NCBI GenBank assembly: GCA_026929865.2
Contig: CM049418.1
Location: forward strand, 12,939,001 to 13,003,000
Length of the DNA: 64,000 bases
Direction: 5' to 3'
Source of the DNA: Hyperoplus lanceolatus
Lineage: Eukaryota; Chordata; Actinopteri; Uranoscopiformes; Ammodytidae
Below the pieces are notes generated by a model. That model was given only the letters and a program-made list of their open reading frames with translations. It had not been told where the DNA came from and searched no databases. A program made the position numbers and the translations under genes. Shown one piece after another: positions 14,145-25,800 of this stretch. Position 1 is the first letter of the stretch; each line of letters opens with the position of its first letter.

Positions 14145-14195
<51 letters not shown>
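13187..14195 (+). repeat. Tandem segmental duplication, unit 1
   Basis: The block from ATACTATTTTTACCCC to a (GA)n tract (14148-14195) is repeated immediately downstream (14196-14804). Shared segments are 13187-13490 with 14196-14497, and about 13846-14195 with 14507-14804. The stretch 13494-13845 exists only here. Both units keep a 68-codon frame with near-identical cores (13244-13450 and 14258-14464), but it resembles no known protein and shared ancestry explains it. Confidence 0.85.
13706..13722 (+). promoter_or_regulatory. Possible CTCF binding motif
   Basis: TGGTCAGCAGAGGGCGT resembles the vertebrate CTCF core (CCAGCAGAGGGCG-type). It lies in the part of duplication unit 1 that unit 2 lacks. 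Motif match only. Confidence 0.3.
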
Positions 14196-14197
<2 letters not shown>

Positions 14198-14732
14198 TAC
14201 TTTATTTCCCCACCCACCTGTGTGGGCTGTATCACCATACAACTAAACCAATGACAAATGCAGGTGCTTTACATCTACGCCTGTCATTTTAGATACTGTG
14301 CTAAATTGCTTCCCTGCCCGCTACACCAGTTTAAGGTGGCTCAATTAATTTTGATGGTGTTATGGCTTAAAGGACAGATTTTTCTCATCTTATTGTTTGA
14401 CCATATTACATATGTAAACTCCCAGGGAAATATACTGTTGGGTGTTGGAAATTGGTGGCAATAACAGGAAATGAAAGAGAGTTTAGAGAAAATAAATAAA
14501 TTAAAAAGAAAATGCACCTCGCAATGTGTGCGAACATATTGCATTCCCCTAGTTAACCCGTTGAGATCCTGATCTCTTATGGAATGCACCTTCATAAAAC
14601 ACCTGATATTGGGATTTGTAGTTGTACTCAATATTGTCTTTCACTGCAAGACTACTGTACCAAAAATGGGGACTAATAATTAAACATGTGCTTGTGGCTG
14701 CCAGCACAATAGGCTAGAAACAGGGGACAGGC

Positions 14733-14804
<72 letters not shown>
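14196..14804 (+). repeat. Tandem segmental duplication, unit 2 (internally deleted)
   Basis: Copy of 13187-14195 with about 350 bp replaced by a short AT filler near 14498-14506, plus two smaller losses around 14560-14580, one at a GAGAT/TAGAT short repeat. It ends in its own (GA)n at 14737-14804. The order 'block + (GA)n, block + (GA)n' suggests that the duplication boundary was the GA tract. Confidence 0.82.
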
Positions 14805-14806
<2 letters not shown>

Positions 14807-15358
14807 GAATAGAGAGAGAGGGAGAAAGAGTGACAGGGCGCCCAAAGCGAAATAAAGCAGAAATCAAAAGGCAATAAATCCAGGGACCATGTCCCCCCCC
14901 CACACACACACACACCTCAACCCCCTTAGGGCCCTTCTGATCTCCCCTAAGCGACTCCATCAGCGAGACCAAGCTGTCCCTCTTTTACCAGAATAATTTA
15001 CAGCCCCACACTCAAGGGGTCGAGGGATGTGTGTTCATCATTTAACTGTGTGTTACCTGGTAAGTGCACTCCATAGATCACCAGTCAATGAAGGGAAGAG
15101 ATGGTGGTCAAACACAAAAGCGAGGAGGTGGCCCCCGATTACAATAGCATAGCACCCGGTTTGCTTTGTCTTAGAAACACAAAAGAAGCGTTTTAGGTTT
15201 TAATTAAAGGTTGTCCCCAGGTGAACAATAAGCAGGATATTGCCGAGGTATAGTCATCTTTTGTAGTGGGGTGGTTTTGCGGGGAGAGGGAGTGGCACAG
15301 GATGTGCATGGGGTTTACATATGTATTGACTTTGAGGTGGTGTTGAATGAACATCCCT

Positions 15359-15393
<35 letters not shown>

Positions 15394-17167
15394 CAAAACT
15401 AAAGAATGAGAGAGAGAGATACATAGAAAAATCACAAAAGGCAACGTTATCTGGATTGCTCAGTCATTTAGCACTTATGACTCACACGGCCGGCGGAAGG
15501 GAAGGGCACTGTTGTATGACAAATTGGATTGGATTGTTAATACGATGTTGGACTCAATAATAGATCAATGGGGTTCAATGGAGCATGAGTAATGCGTGTG
15601 CAAAGATAGGTTGGCCTGGACAATCCACTCTCAAGGACAAGAGAGGGTATTTCAGATGGTGAGGGTTTTACTTCTTAGTTGAATTTAAAGATTGGTCCCG
15701 CCGCTGATCCAATAGTCGGACGTCGGGGCGGGCTATACTCTGGCATTGATTAGAGTTGACCTTTATTGGATTCTCATAGCGTGAAGGTTGGAGCTTTGTA
15801 AACCCCCCCCACACACCCCACCGAATGCATCAGGTGTGGAGCAATTTAGTTTGCTGTGGCCGTAGGTGGCGGAATAATTTGTGCCCCCGCTGCTTTAATT
15901 CAGTAGCTCCACTAATTCTCCCTTGAAAATAGATTTTGATTGGCTGTCACATAGCAGCAGCAGATCCTGGAACAAGAATGTATTGACTCAATCAACTTGT
16001 AGTAAACAAAAAAAAAACCTCAACATGTTTACAAGGCATATATTTGGATAGCAGCATTGGTTGTTCTACACTAACTTTTTCATATGCGATACTTTCTTCC
16101 TATTTCTTATGTTTCCTTATATATTTGTATTAATTGTAATGATTGTTTTACTGTTTTAGTATGAATGTTCACGTCTTGTGCTGCACCAAAAGCAAGTAAT
16201 GCAGCACCACTTTATGTCTGCTGTCCTTTCCTGACATATCTTTGTACTAGCCATTGGCACCTGTTTTTCCTACCCTCTTGTCATACAGTTAAAGCGTGGC
16301 ACCCTTGGGGGTGGGGATCACATCTGACACCTGCCATGTTCCCTGTCCCACTAGTGCCTTTGCATCTGGCTGCCATTCATTCACCGTGTTGCCCTCATAC
16401 GAAACTGATATAAAGTGGAACTGAAAAAAAACAAAGCATCGAAATGTGTACGGTTTTTAAAGAAGGCTTGTAATTAATACCACAAAACCAAGCCAGCCAG
16501 CAGTGGCACTTAGCCATTAAGAGGGACGCATTACGAGAGGAATGTGATGACAAAAGAATGAACAAAGAGAGTGGAATTAGACCAAGGTTCTCATCCCTGT
16601 TGTGGTTATGGTTCAATGACCTACAGTGCAGCTTTATTATGTCTTTAACATCTTTTTTTTTATTTTTGGGTGGTTACTTAAGCGAACAACTAAAGTATGC
16701 AGCAAAGTATCTCATTACCAATCATAAATCATTGCAGAAACCACAAGGAGTGCAACGAGGTAGAAAGCAAACATGTTTTCTTTAATAAGGCTATAATGAT
16801 AGGCATGTTGTAGCATGGCTTATGTTTTTCAATCAGATGGCTGTACAAGTCAGTCGTCCATGCCTCATCATGTTTTGTATAAAACAAATAAACCACAGAC
16901 ACTAAATCACTTTTCATAACTCACCAGACTATTGCCATGTAGATGGAAGCGTTTTGGCTATGAACCATTGGCTATCAAGACGCTACATTGTTTTAAATGG
17001 CAACGTGTCTCTGTATGGATTTTTTTCAGCATTAAGCTTGGGATAAACAAACATAGCCATTGCATTGCACAGCACCACAAAGGACAAGGACAGAATAGCA
17101 ATCAAATATCTTACAAGTCTGGACCTGAGTCAACAAATGTAAATTAGCATGCTCGTCACGGACAGTG
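14805..17167. other. Gene-free stretch, nothing beyond short GA tracts
   Basis: Unique DNA, C-runs at 14892 and 15803, and no coding evidence. Confidence 0.6.
15360..15418. repeat. (GA)n, two short tracts
   Basis: 15361-15389 and 15409-15418, separated by 20 bp. Confidence 0.9.
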
Positions 17168-17233
17168 CACCGCAGTCTTGTTACATGTTTGTCAAAAAGG
17201 CACCGCAGTCTTGTTACATGTTTGTCAAAAAGG
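17168..17233 (+). repeat. Perfect 33-bp tandem duplication (2 copies)
   Basis: The unit begins CACCGCAGTCTTG and ends GTCAAAAAGG. Copies at 17168-17200 and 17201-17233 are identical, which implies a recent event or an assembly artefact. Confidence 0.95.
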
Positions 17234-18387
17234 CGAGGGTTTGGGTCCTCAAAGATATAGAGGCAGGTATGCGTTAGCTGTGACGTTGCTAAGTCATTCA
17301 GTCAACAATAGGTAGGAGCAGCTAACCGCTAACCCATAGCTGTGAGATGACACCACAACAGGGGCTGTCATCGGAAAGGGTTACAGAGCTGGCTTGGATG
17401 TGTAAACCCAAAGTACTGCAATGTGTTTGCGTTCACATTGTACAAGGCTTTCATTTTTATTGGCAGCTATTACAGTATACACGCTGAGTGTAAATGTCAT
17501 CCAGGTTTGTTTACAGCCAAACGGTAGAACGTCCGATGTCTATCTACCAAATGAGCCTTGAAACCTGTCCTTGATTCTTCCTATTCAGCCCCTGTCTTTC
17601 TGTCATTATTTTCTTTCTCATCCGACAAGTTAAACTGCATATGTACCTGTATGGGGAAAAGTTGCAGAAGTTGCTATGGCTAAAGAACCGTGAAATTATG
17701 TATTGAGACTGAAGATTTTAAAGGACAGATGATAAGATGCCTAGTCACCCATGTTTCCCTCGGTGATTTAGCACTAACAATAGATGAGTGATAAGGGACG
17801 ACATGCATTGTCAAAAGCCTCAAGAGTAACCTTGTATTACGTGAATAAACCACACAACTTTAGGGACAGGGGAAGGGGGTACCTAACTGCTACACAGCTA
17901 GGTTATCTTCTGGTGAACAATACACTGATTTGGGGCAGTTACAATCGAATTACTCTAAATCAAAAATACCACACACTCAGGCTACTTTATTGTGGGTTAA
18001 TTGTTGTCCCCTTTCACATAGCACTAGAACATAATCTGTGCTAATGAAAAGTCCATGGTCACAAAAGGCCCGTGGTTTCAGGGCAATTAGGCCATGCTAA
18101 GGGAGCAATCAGTTTTTAATTAAATAATCTTAGAAAAACGGAACAAGCAGCACCCACTATAACACAGCTGGACCAGTCTAAAAGTGTATGTGCAAGAACT
18201 GTCAGTTCTAGTACTTTAGCACAACAGCACAGTTTTAGTTTGATAGGCATTTGAAAACATGTCATACATTAGCATTATCAGTAATTAGTAAGTTTATGAG
18301 AAGATGGAGGTTGTCCTGAATGGAATTTGAGTCCATAACTTCTTGGGGGGTTGAACTGTTTTTCTGTAAGGAGCCTCCAATCGTACC
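17234..18387. other. Gene-free stretch, nothing recognised
   Basis: Unique AT-rich DNA. Confidence 0.6.
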
Positions 18388-18734
18388 CTGTGTTCCAATA
18401 CTCATACTTTCTGCTATTTAGTATGGTAGAAAAAAGATTTAGGAGATTCTTGTGTTCAGATTTAGTATGCTTAAAATACCTGGATTCTACTACATCCGAA
18501 GTCAGCATTCTATTTGGGCGATTCTGACCCACAATCCAGTGCACTCCGGAGCCTCCGTATGAAAAACAACCGGGGATGCAACGGATATAAAAGCAAATGG
18601 CAAGATCAAGGTGCAATGTTTTGATGAAATACATAGGTAAAAGTATGTCCCAGTTGTTTACCTACCGCATGCCACCTGCATTATTTAGTATGGTCAGATG
18701 TAGTATGTAGAATAGTATGCAATTTTGAACGCAG
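18388..18734 (-). mobile_element. Non-autonomous TIR element, copy 2 (inverse of the copy at 11696)
   Basis: About 347 bp, starting CTGTGTTCC and ending GAACGCAG. Its central block GGGCGATTCTGACCCACAAT (about 18517-18536) is the complement of the block in the copy at 11696. The two copies are clearly homologous with many substitutions and indels, so both are old. Confidence 0.65.
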
Positions 18735-21700
18735 CCTTAGCCACCATAACTACACCACAAACAGCATTGCACCTAATGTGTCGCTCAGAAATGTACAGCT
18801 TTAACTGCTATGGAGATACCACATGGATGCTGCAATAACATTGGTCCCTTATTACATTTTTTTCAACTACCAATGCAAATGACGATTTTTGACAGAGAAC
18901 AAACTGTTGTGAAAGCTAAGAAAAGGCTCTGTTCTCCTCTCAGTAGCACACATCTAACAAAGACATCTCCACTGCACATTCTGCTTGACAACAGCACTCT
19001 ATCACAATGAACAGGAGATAAAAAATAATGCGGTGATAGAAAAATCATTCCTCATTCGGGGATAAGTGGGGAACCTTCTCATTGTTGCACTACTGTATAT
19101 GTCAGGATATCATATTTAATGAAAGCATGATACGGCCTGGCAAACAATACATCCATCTGGTTTTGTTGGTGGTGCTATCAATGAGTGTGAAACTCAACAC
19201 TGCACTATTAATCACAACCTACTTCACTAGGTTTCTATAGAGATACAGTCCCCTCCTTGCATGAATAGAAATCCAGCTTTAGACCCCACAAACTGTTCAT
19301 ATCCACATGACTTTAAAATTCAAGAGGAGATGGCAAAGTTGTTTAAAAGGTGTATATGCCGGGTTGAATTTATAACAGCATATATTTATTTATTTGATTG
19401 ATTGATGCGGGCAATTAAAATCGGGAGTGTTGGATTTGAATTTCAATGAAGAGTTGGAAAAAGATGTTGTAGAAAATATACAGTCAGATCACGTTTCCAA
19501 CCTACACAAATATATAAACTGTGTATATACTGTATGTGTTTAGTGGTTGATCAATGCTGAAAAGAGAATTGTTGCTATTGAGTAGTCTATTTCAACTTTT
19601 AATATGGGTATTTTTGTTGACCCGGATCCCACACAGAGCCAGCTTCACACTACATGACCAGTTTTTCATATGTGAATAGCCTAAAAAAAACTGGACGGGG
19701 ATTCTATAGTTAGGGAAGGCCATGTTTCTGTCGGCTCTCTGTCTCTTGACAGGAGAAGTAGCAGCGAGAAGGAGCGAGACTAAATTTACCCAGTCCAGGT
19801 CCAAGGCAAAAAAGGCTTATTATTATTCTCTCTCTCTTTTTATCATAGAAGAATCACTGATGCAGGGCATGTGAGACACCTCAGCAGACTGCAGCACACA
19901 AATTGTGCTATGTAGGACTGTAGGTGGGGGTGGAGGTGGATGCGCATTTTGGGCCAAGAAATAAAACACACACACACATAGATGCAGGAGGATCCTCCAT
20001 TATTTTTTCGGTTTATTGCAGATAAACAAAAGTTGCCCTGCCGACCGCATGTCATAAGGCAAGCAGTGTTTTTTTGTTCTTACTCCTTTGGCTTCTAAGG
20101 TTCCCTGCTACTTGCCATAAGGTTGATTGATGGTGACATCAAACGTAGGAGCCAAGAGGTTTGTGGTTTTGAATTGAGTTGAAAAAGCCCTTTATGCCTT
20201 CAGGACCGAACAAAAAAAGCCAAGGACCCCTACTGCATGACTTTTATTTCCCAAAATGCAGCAGACAATTTGACCAAGACCGTGGAAGACAAAATAGAGA
20301 AGTAGGCTGAGTGATACATGGATGATAAGGGTACACATTTTTACAGGCTCTGTGCAAAATTTAACATGAAAAACTGTTAAGCAAAGTAATGTACATCACA
20401 CGAGGCCGCTCAGCTTTCCAGAAAAATTCAAGAGTTGTCTCAGATGGCTCCAACCGGAGAGCTTGTAAATTATGCATCAGAACAGTTGTTACTAAGAAAC
20501 TAACAAAACCCCAACCAGATGCTTGCTCGAGAACATATTGGATAGCCTGGTTTTGCAAATTGAACATTCCTCCAAATACGACACCCATTTTCGGTGTTCA
20601 ACCACAGGTTTTCAACCCACGTCCTATGTCAGATTAGCCTTTGCTATCGCGGTATAGGCTAATACCCGGCCTGCCCTTAAATATCTCCAGGCTCTCTCAC
20701 TCAAAAAATACTTGCCTCTGCGGCTCTATCAGACGAGTGGGAGGCATGTAATTATGGCCCTCTTTCAATATACAGAGGTACAGAGAGCATTGATGTCGCA
20801 CTCAGTAGCGCTTGTGCACTGTGAGAAAAGCTCAGACGTGGGTATCATGCTGTGAATTCAGCCAATCTTTTCCTAGTTTTCGTTTTCTGTGTTTGAATGG
20901 TTGCCAACGGACGCTTCCTTCTGTGTGCGTAATCCTACTTTTTCTTCAGTTTACTTTTGAGTTTTTAATGATGGCATTCAGTGTAGAAAAATGTTTAGGC
21001 ATGCGATGCCGCCTAAAGGCACTTGGCTCGGTGTCTTAAAGCTATCAAATTACAGCAGGGAAATCTTGGGCAAAAAAGAATCCAACTTTAAAAGAAAGCC
21101 CTATTTAAGAAACGCCTCTCATAAAATGGCCATCAACAAGGAATCAGTGTTGACATATGCAACTCTTAAAACTACTCTAAGACTAATTGCTTGGAATATG
21201 TGTTTTTGCTTGAGGCGGCAAGAAGGGAGCTCTCTCTCTCCGAAACAATGACACATCTCCAAAAAAGGCACAGTTCACTTGTCACTGTAAATTCAAAGCC
21301 ACCTGGCACACAAACGTGTAGGATATGTTCTTGCAACCGCTTACAAACTATAGACCTTCAATTAATACCAACAGGGATGAATCAACATCCACAGTACCAG
21401 GCAGAGTCAAGCATTTGCAAGCTCCCCCACCACACGTGTATAGAATGAACACGCTTTTTTGTCCTTAGTTTTTCAATCTGTTCACTGTTATAGAAATGTG
21501 AAGTGCGTAGCTCAAGGCTCAAACACTATGTTTTGGAATAGCACCCTTTGTTTCACCAAACACAATTATACAATAAGATGTTTGCCTATATTAATTAAGC
21601 CCAATCTGACATAGGTAGGGTTTTATTTCGTGTTTGATTAGGAGCATAACAAACCCACCTCATTCTATGTTCAAACAAGGGATCAATTAAATTAATGACT

Positions 21701-22254
21701 TATTAAACATCCGCTGCCACAGTGGTGAGATGGAAAACCGCGTCAACGCCCCAAAGTCTGGACCGTGTCCCAGTGCACAAAGGCAAATACAAAAACAATG
21801 CAGATAAGCGCCCTATCTCTGTAGTTTATTTATTAGTTGTCGTCCGTGTGATGAAGCACCAGGATTACTTAAGAACAGCACATAAAGAACTTCCTGACAA
21901 AGGTCTGTACTAGCTTCTGTGCCTTTTTATTAACAGGAAAGCCACTACAGGAAATAGTTAAGAGAGCATTTTTCAAAAAAGGCGCTGATGAAAGGTAGCC
22001 ATACATTTAATTTTAAAAGAGAATGAGACGTTAGGTTGGGAGTTATTTGAGGAGTGACATTGCAAAAAATTCCTTTTTGTTTACATAGCGTTTTCTCTTA
22101 GAAAAAAGTACCCCGGTGTGAAATAGCACACGCTGTTAAGTTTTAATTTCATTTGTTTAAATGTGTGCTAACCATACATTTAGGTGACATCAGGTTGTGT
22201 AAATGAACACGTTAGTTACATATAAGCTATCTATGTGCATTCTGCAATAACTCC
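18735..22254. other. Gene-free stretch, nothing recognised
   Basis: Unique DNA; the frames present are short and without domain signs. Some parts (20390-20700) have balanced composition and might be conserved, but no motif stands out. Confidence 0.55.
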
Positions 22255-22360
22255 TTAAAGGTGCTACCAGGAACTTTTAAATATCCTCTGCTGATTATAA
22301 AATACATGTCAAGACAACATCAGTGCAAATAATGCTATTTTTATATAGTTTTTTTGTTAT

Positions 22361-22903
22361 CAAATCAAAATCAAAACAGTTTTAGTTGTATAGCCCAATA
22401 TCACAAATAGACATTTGCCTCAGTGGTCTTTACATTCCATACAATATGATACAATATGACACCCTGCCCTTACACCCTTAGCTCGGCTGGGAAAAAACTC
22501 CCAGGATTATTGGATGCCGTGTGAGTAACTGAGGTCAGCCCGGATGCTACATCCATATTATTTACTATCTTTGGGAAAAACTGGAAGAGGACAGACAGGT
22601 AACCAATGAGCGAAGCAAAAATGAATTTAAAGATTTCAAGATTGAACAATCATGCAAGTACTATCCTGATGGACGGTGAATCAGTGCTGGTGTGAGGCAA
22701 CAGCAGGCAGGGAGGGTCCGTTCCTAGGACGGCTGATTCCGCACAGAACTCAGAGTCAGTCGTATAGCATGGGGAGTGCTTGGTAAGGCCCCCCGAGTGG
22801 CACCGGGCAAGCAGTCTTCCGTACACCACATTTCCCATGTCCGCCTGTCGGACTGGGATTCGGTGCTGGGCTCTTTTCCTCCGCTTAGTAATATGCTTGA
22901 GCG
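22361..22903 (-). mobile_element. Retroposon with 28S-rRNA-like head and LINE-type tail, nested in a MITE
   Basis: The insert is bounded by the direct repeat TGTTAT (22355-22360 and 22904-22909), and the surrounding MITE resumes on either side. On the minus strand the 5' 117 nt resemble the beginning of 28S rRNA. The 3' end reads GTGATATTGGGCTATACAAC, then a TTTTGA-type short repeat, like common teleost LINE/SINE tails; a GGCAAATG block and a GGGAGTTTTTTCCC block sit before it. The middle (about 22590-22786) is unrecognised. This is the organisation of a SINE: RNA-derived head, body, LINE-like tail, target duplication. A chimaeric retrocopy produced once by template switching is the main alternative. 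Confidence 0.7.
22787..22903 (-). pseudogene. 28S rRNA-derived fragment (5' domain), non-functional
   Basis: Minus-strand motifs match the large-subunit rRNA 5' domain in order: AAGCATATTA, then AAGCGGAGGAAAAGA, AGAGCCCAGCACCGAATCCC, GTGTACGGAAGAC, and CCCGGTGCCACTCGGGGGGCC. Compared with 28S as I remember it, about 50 nt are missing between GGAGGAAAAGA and GCCCAGC (breakpoint at a shared AAGA), and a few nt are missing before AAGCATATTA. It is not part of an rDNA array: no other rRNA sequence is nearby and retroposon sequence follows. Confidence 0.72.
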
Positions 22904-23026
22904 TGTTATGCCTTTGCGCTGGGTACACTCACCCAGGAACGACAGCTGGCGTGGTAAAAACACTACAGCTTCTGTCCAAAGGTGCAAGAATGAACAGAAA
23001 CTCAAAGTTCCTCGGAGCACCTTTAA

Positions 23027-24039
23027 GAAGTGTTTAGGCTTAACTATCCAGTATTTTCAAGCGTGTCATTGTTCACTCATAGGCTATCGTTATCCTCAAA
23101 GCCAGACCTTTGAGGAAGATCTATCCGGGGTTGGTTGCTACTATGCTATGAGGTTCCAGATGATTGACTAACCCATGTGGCTTCGAGCTAACGCAGAACA
23201 CACAGCTACAGAGCAAGAGAGACATTCCCACCAGGCCCCATCGGAAAGTTATCAACCATTAAACTGCACAAGACTACAGCCAGGGGGTTTAGAACACTTT
23301 TGCTGCATGATGGAAAGTGTGCAATGTGCTATGCTCTGTACATCCAAAGACTAAGACTAATAAAATAAATGACCGTATTTTAGGTATGATTCTGTTGTAT
23401 TACAGGTTTTGTGAAGGGTTTAAGAAAGCGTTAATTGACTGATAATAATTTGTAATATGTGTTTTTGATGCATAGGTTAGTGCCCATTATATATAGCCTA
23501 TATAACCTATTAATTCCATCCTTTGTAGGTGTGTTGCTGCAGCCAGATTATTTAAAGCCCATCATGCACGTTTTTTTCTTTCACTTGGTATTGTGAGAAC
23601 CTTCAAAAGGAGGAGCTCTCAATGACTGCAAAGATTTCCCGGCTGTATCAAAGCGGACCTAATTTAGACAGAAAAAAACGGAAGTTGGATGATTTCCCTA
23701 TTAAATAAAATATTTGTCTTTTCCTTTTTGAAAAAAGTCCAATCAAAGTGACATAATGTTACGTTGCTGTTATTTATAGTACATATCAAGTGCCATGTTT
23801 CTTGTGGGTGTGTTGCTTATGTAATATCCAGTCTACTTATAGGGGGAAATGTGTGGGGAAGTTGCCACATTAAATTCAGTTCGAGGGTCGTGTCTATTTA
23901 GACTTTTATTCTGAAAGGTACCACCAGAACTACTCCTACGCATTGTGCGTGCCTTTACGCTTTCTCCTCCTCCTCTGTAGTCCACCTCTACGGCATGCAA
24001 ATTACGGAGCGACTCCAATGTATCGCAGATTGGTTAACT
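23027..24039. other. Gene-free stretch upstream of candidate exon 1
   Basis: Composition shifts from AT-rich to CpG-containing after about 23,870. May hold the slitrk6 promoter; no core promoter element is identified with confidence. Confidence 0.4.
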
Positions 24040-24523
24040 GCACACAGCGCTCGGCGCGGCGCAAGAGCTGGACCCGCTTTTTTTCATCATGCTGAGTGGA
24101 CTATAGTTAACACATGAGAGAACAGCGTCTCTTTTCATCAATGCACTGCTTTTTGTTCCCGGTGTGTCGCATAGGTGCAACTTGATCCTAATTAATTGTG
24201 TTTGAGGGGTGCAGAGGAGGAGGGTTGATATACTATCCTGGGACCTTACCAACGAGCATAGCAGAATAATTAGTTGGCCCCTTCGCGCGACTGTGTTAAT
24301 AAGACAAGAGAAGGGAGACTGTGGGACATTAAAGGACAAGTGTGAAGTTTTTCTTGACTTGAATTTCTTTTTAAGGAGCGTTTACGCAAAAAGACCCAGG
24401 GAAGACAGTGCTGTGGGGTATTATCCCCTCTCCAATGCGTCTGTTCGCCCGGTATCTGCTGATGGACTAAGCACGGTGACATTTGGAGCAGCCTTCCCCC
24501 CTGTTTATCATCAGTTTTAGTCG
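24040..24523 (+). other. slitrk6: Candidate 5' untranslated exon / promoter region of slitrk6
   Basis: This is the most CpG-rich non-coding stretch in the window (for example the cluster at 24047-24064), unlike the AT-rich, repeat-laden DNA around it. It ends in TCG|GTAAGA, with GT at 24524-24525, a strong splice-donor match. With the acceptor at 35419 this would make a 10.9-kb intron. That is longer than I recall for human SLITRK6 but normal for a fish gene in a desert. No clear TATA box was found, so the transcription start is unknown and the left edge is approximate. It could instead be the promoter of an unrelated non-coding transcript or a conserved enhancer. Confidence 0.35.
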
Positions 24524-24548
24524 GTAAGACTGCCTTAAAACACACTGT

Positions 24549-24549
<1 letters not shown>

Positions 24550-24581
<32 letters not shown>
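24550..24581. repeat. (CA)n, 26 bp after the candidate slitrk6 splice donor
   Basis: Pure CA run of 16 units. Confidence 0.95.
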
Positions 24582-24584
<3 letters not shown>

Positions 24585-24820
24585 CTGTGATATTTATATT
24601 TATCTAAAATGTTTCACTATTAAGTCTATTTGTTTTGTTTTATTTAACCTACTTCTCGTTTTGTTTTTTAACAAATGTATTTTGACAGTTGAGCTAGCCA
24701 AAGAATCCGGGTGTCCTCTCAACCTCCAGGCAGGTTCCAACTTGTTTAAGAAGGCTATGGAATTATTTACAACTACATTTTTTTTACCACGAAAAGGGGG
24801 GAAACGTACCTCCCTGTAAC

Positions 24821-24945
<125 letters not shown>

Positions 24946-25639
24946 GACGAAATGGCATGAGTGAACGAGTGGAGAAAGTCGTGAGATGAAAAAAAAGGTG
25001 GCTTAGACATGACAGGTAGAAACCAAACTAGCGAGTTTTTTTACTAGGGGTACTCCATTACCTCGAGCACACCTGGCTGTTTGCCACACACACAGTTACT
25101 TATCCTACAATGAGCTCCCTAAATTCCCCCAAAATGTTGCTTTAATGGCCGTATTTGTGTTCTTAAATCGAAGACCTCTGCTTGAGAACACATTGCAATG
25201 CCCTGTCTATTATTCTATGGTACATTATTGTATTTTTCTTGGCATGTAGCCATAGCTAAATATAGTTGCGTGTGTGTCCTATGAATATATATTAGTCGGT
25301 GTTCACAGGTGTGTGTTTAATTGGGGCTGTTTGCATCACGACTTTTGGCACACCTCAGCCAATCAGAGACGAGGTGTGTGTTTTTTTTCAGTGGCACATT
25401 TTGTCTGCTACAGTTAATCTCGTTTGAACTCGTTAGGCGTTTATACAGCACGGTTAGCATTGTGTGCACACACATACACACACACACACACATCCACACA
25501 TCCCTGGCCCATAATGGAGATCTCAGTGTGATTCAATTAGCATTGAATGCAATGGAGATTTATCCAATCAGTTTGCAGTTTGTCTTGCATGGCTGCATTA
25601 TTTCTTTATTTTCCCCCTTTCATGTGAGGCGGAGGTTAC

Positions 25640-25800
25640 AGTCCTGTTTGAGTGCAAATTAATGAAGGAAGAAGTGTCTTAATTAGCTTTTAGGTTGTGA
25701 ATCGCATAATTGAGTTTGGGTTCCAAATTTCTCGCTTGGGTGAATCAATGGTGAACTCACAAATGACTCACTTAAACGGACTCCATACCATTTAATGTAT
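25640..25800. other. CNE-like stretch in presumed slitrk6 intron
   Basis: Non-repetitive, with homeodomain-type cores (CTTAATTAGC, AAATTAATGA) and a GCATAATTG, close to the candidate first exon. Looks like conserved enhancer DNA; conservation cannot be tested here. Confidence 0.22.

Larger units (their letters stand above)
22255..23026 (+). mobile_element. TTAA-flanked MITE, interrupted copy
   Basis: Left end TTAAAGGTGCTACCAGG (22255) and right end CTCGGAGCACCTTTAA (to 23026) are inverted repeats within TTAA. The internal sequence matches the intact copy at 42464-42719 on both sides (AATAATGCTAT near 22330; GGGTACACTCACCCAGGAAC near 22920). A 543-bp retroposon plus its 6-bp target duplication splits this copy. 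Without the insert it would be about 223 bp. Non-coding. Confidence 0.8.

Noticed and set aside
17168-17233. CRISPR-like direct repeat
   Set aside because: Two directly abutting copies without spacers in vertebrate DNA; a simple tandem duplication.
22787-22903. rRNA gene
   Set aside because: Only a deleted ~117-nt 28S-like piece joined to retroposon sequence; not rDNA.
22776-23171. 131-codon frame
   Set aside because: It lies over the 28S-like fragment and the MITE end; it is not a gene.
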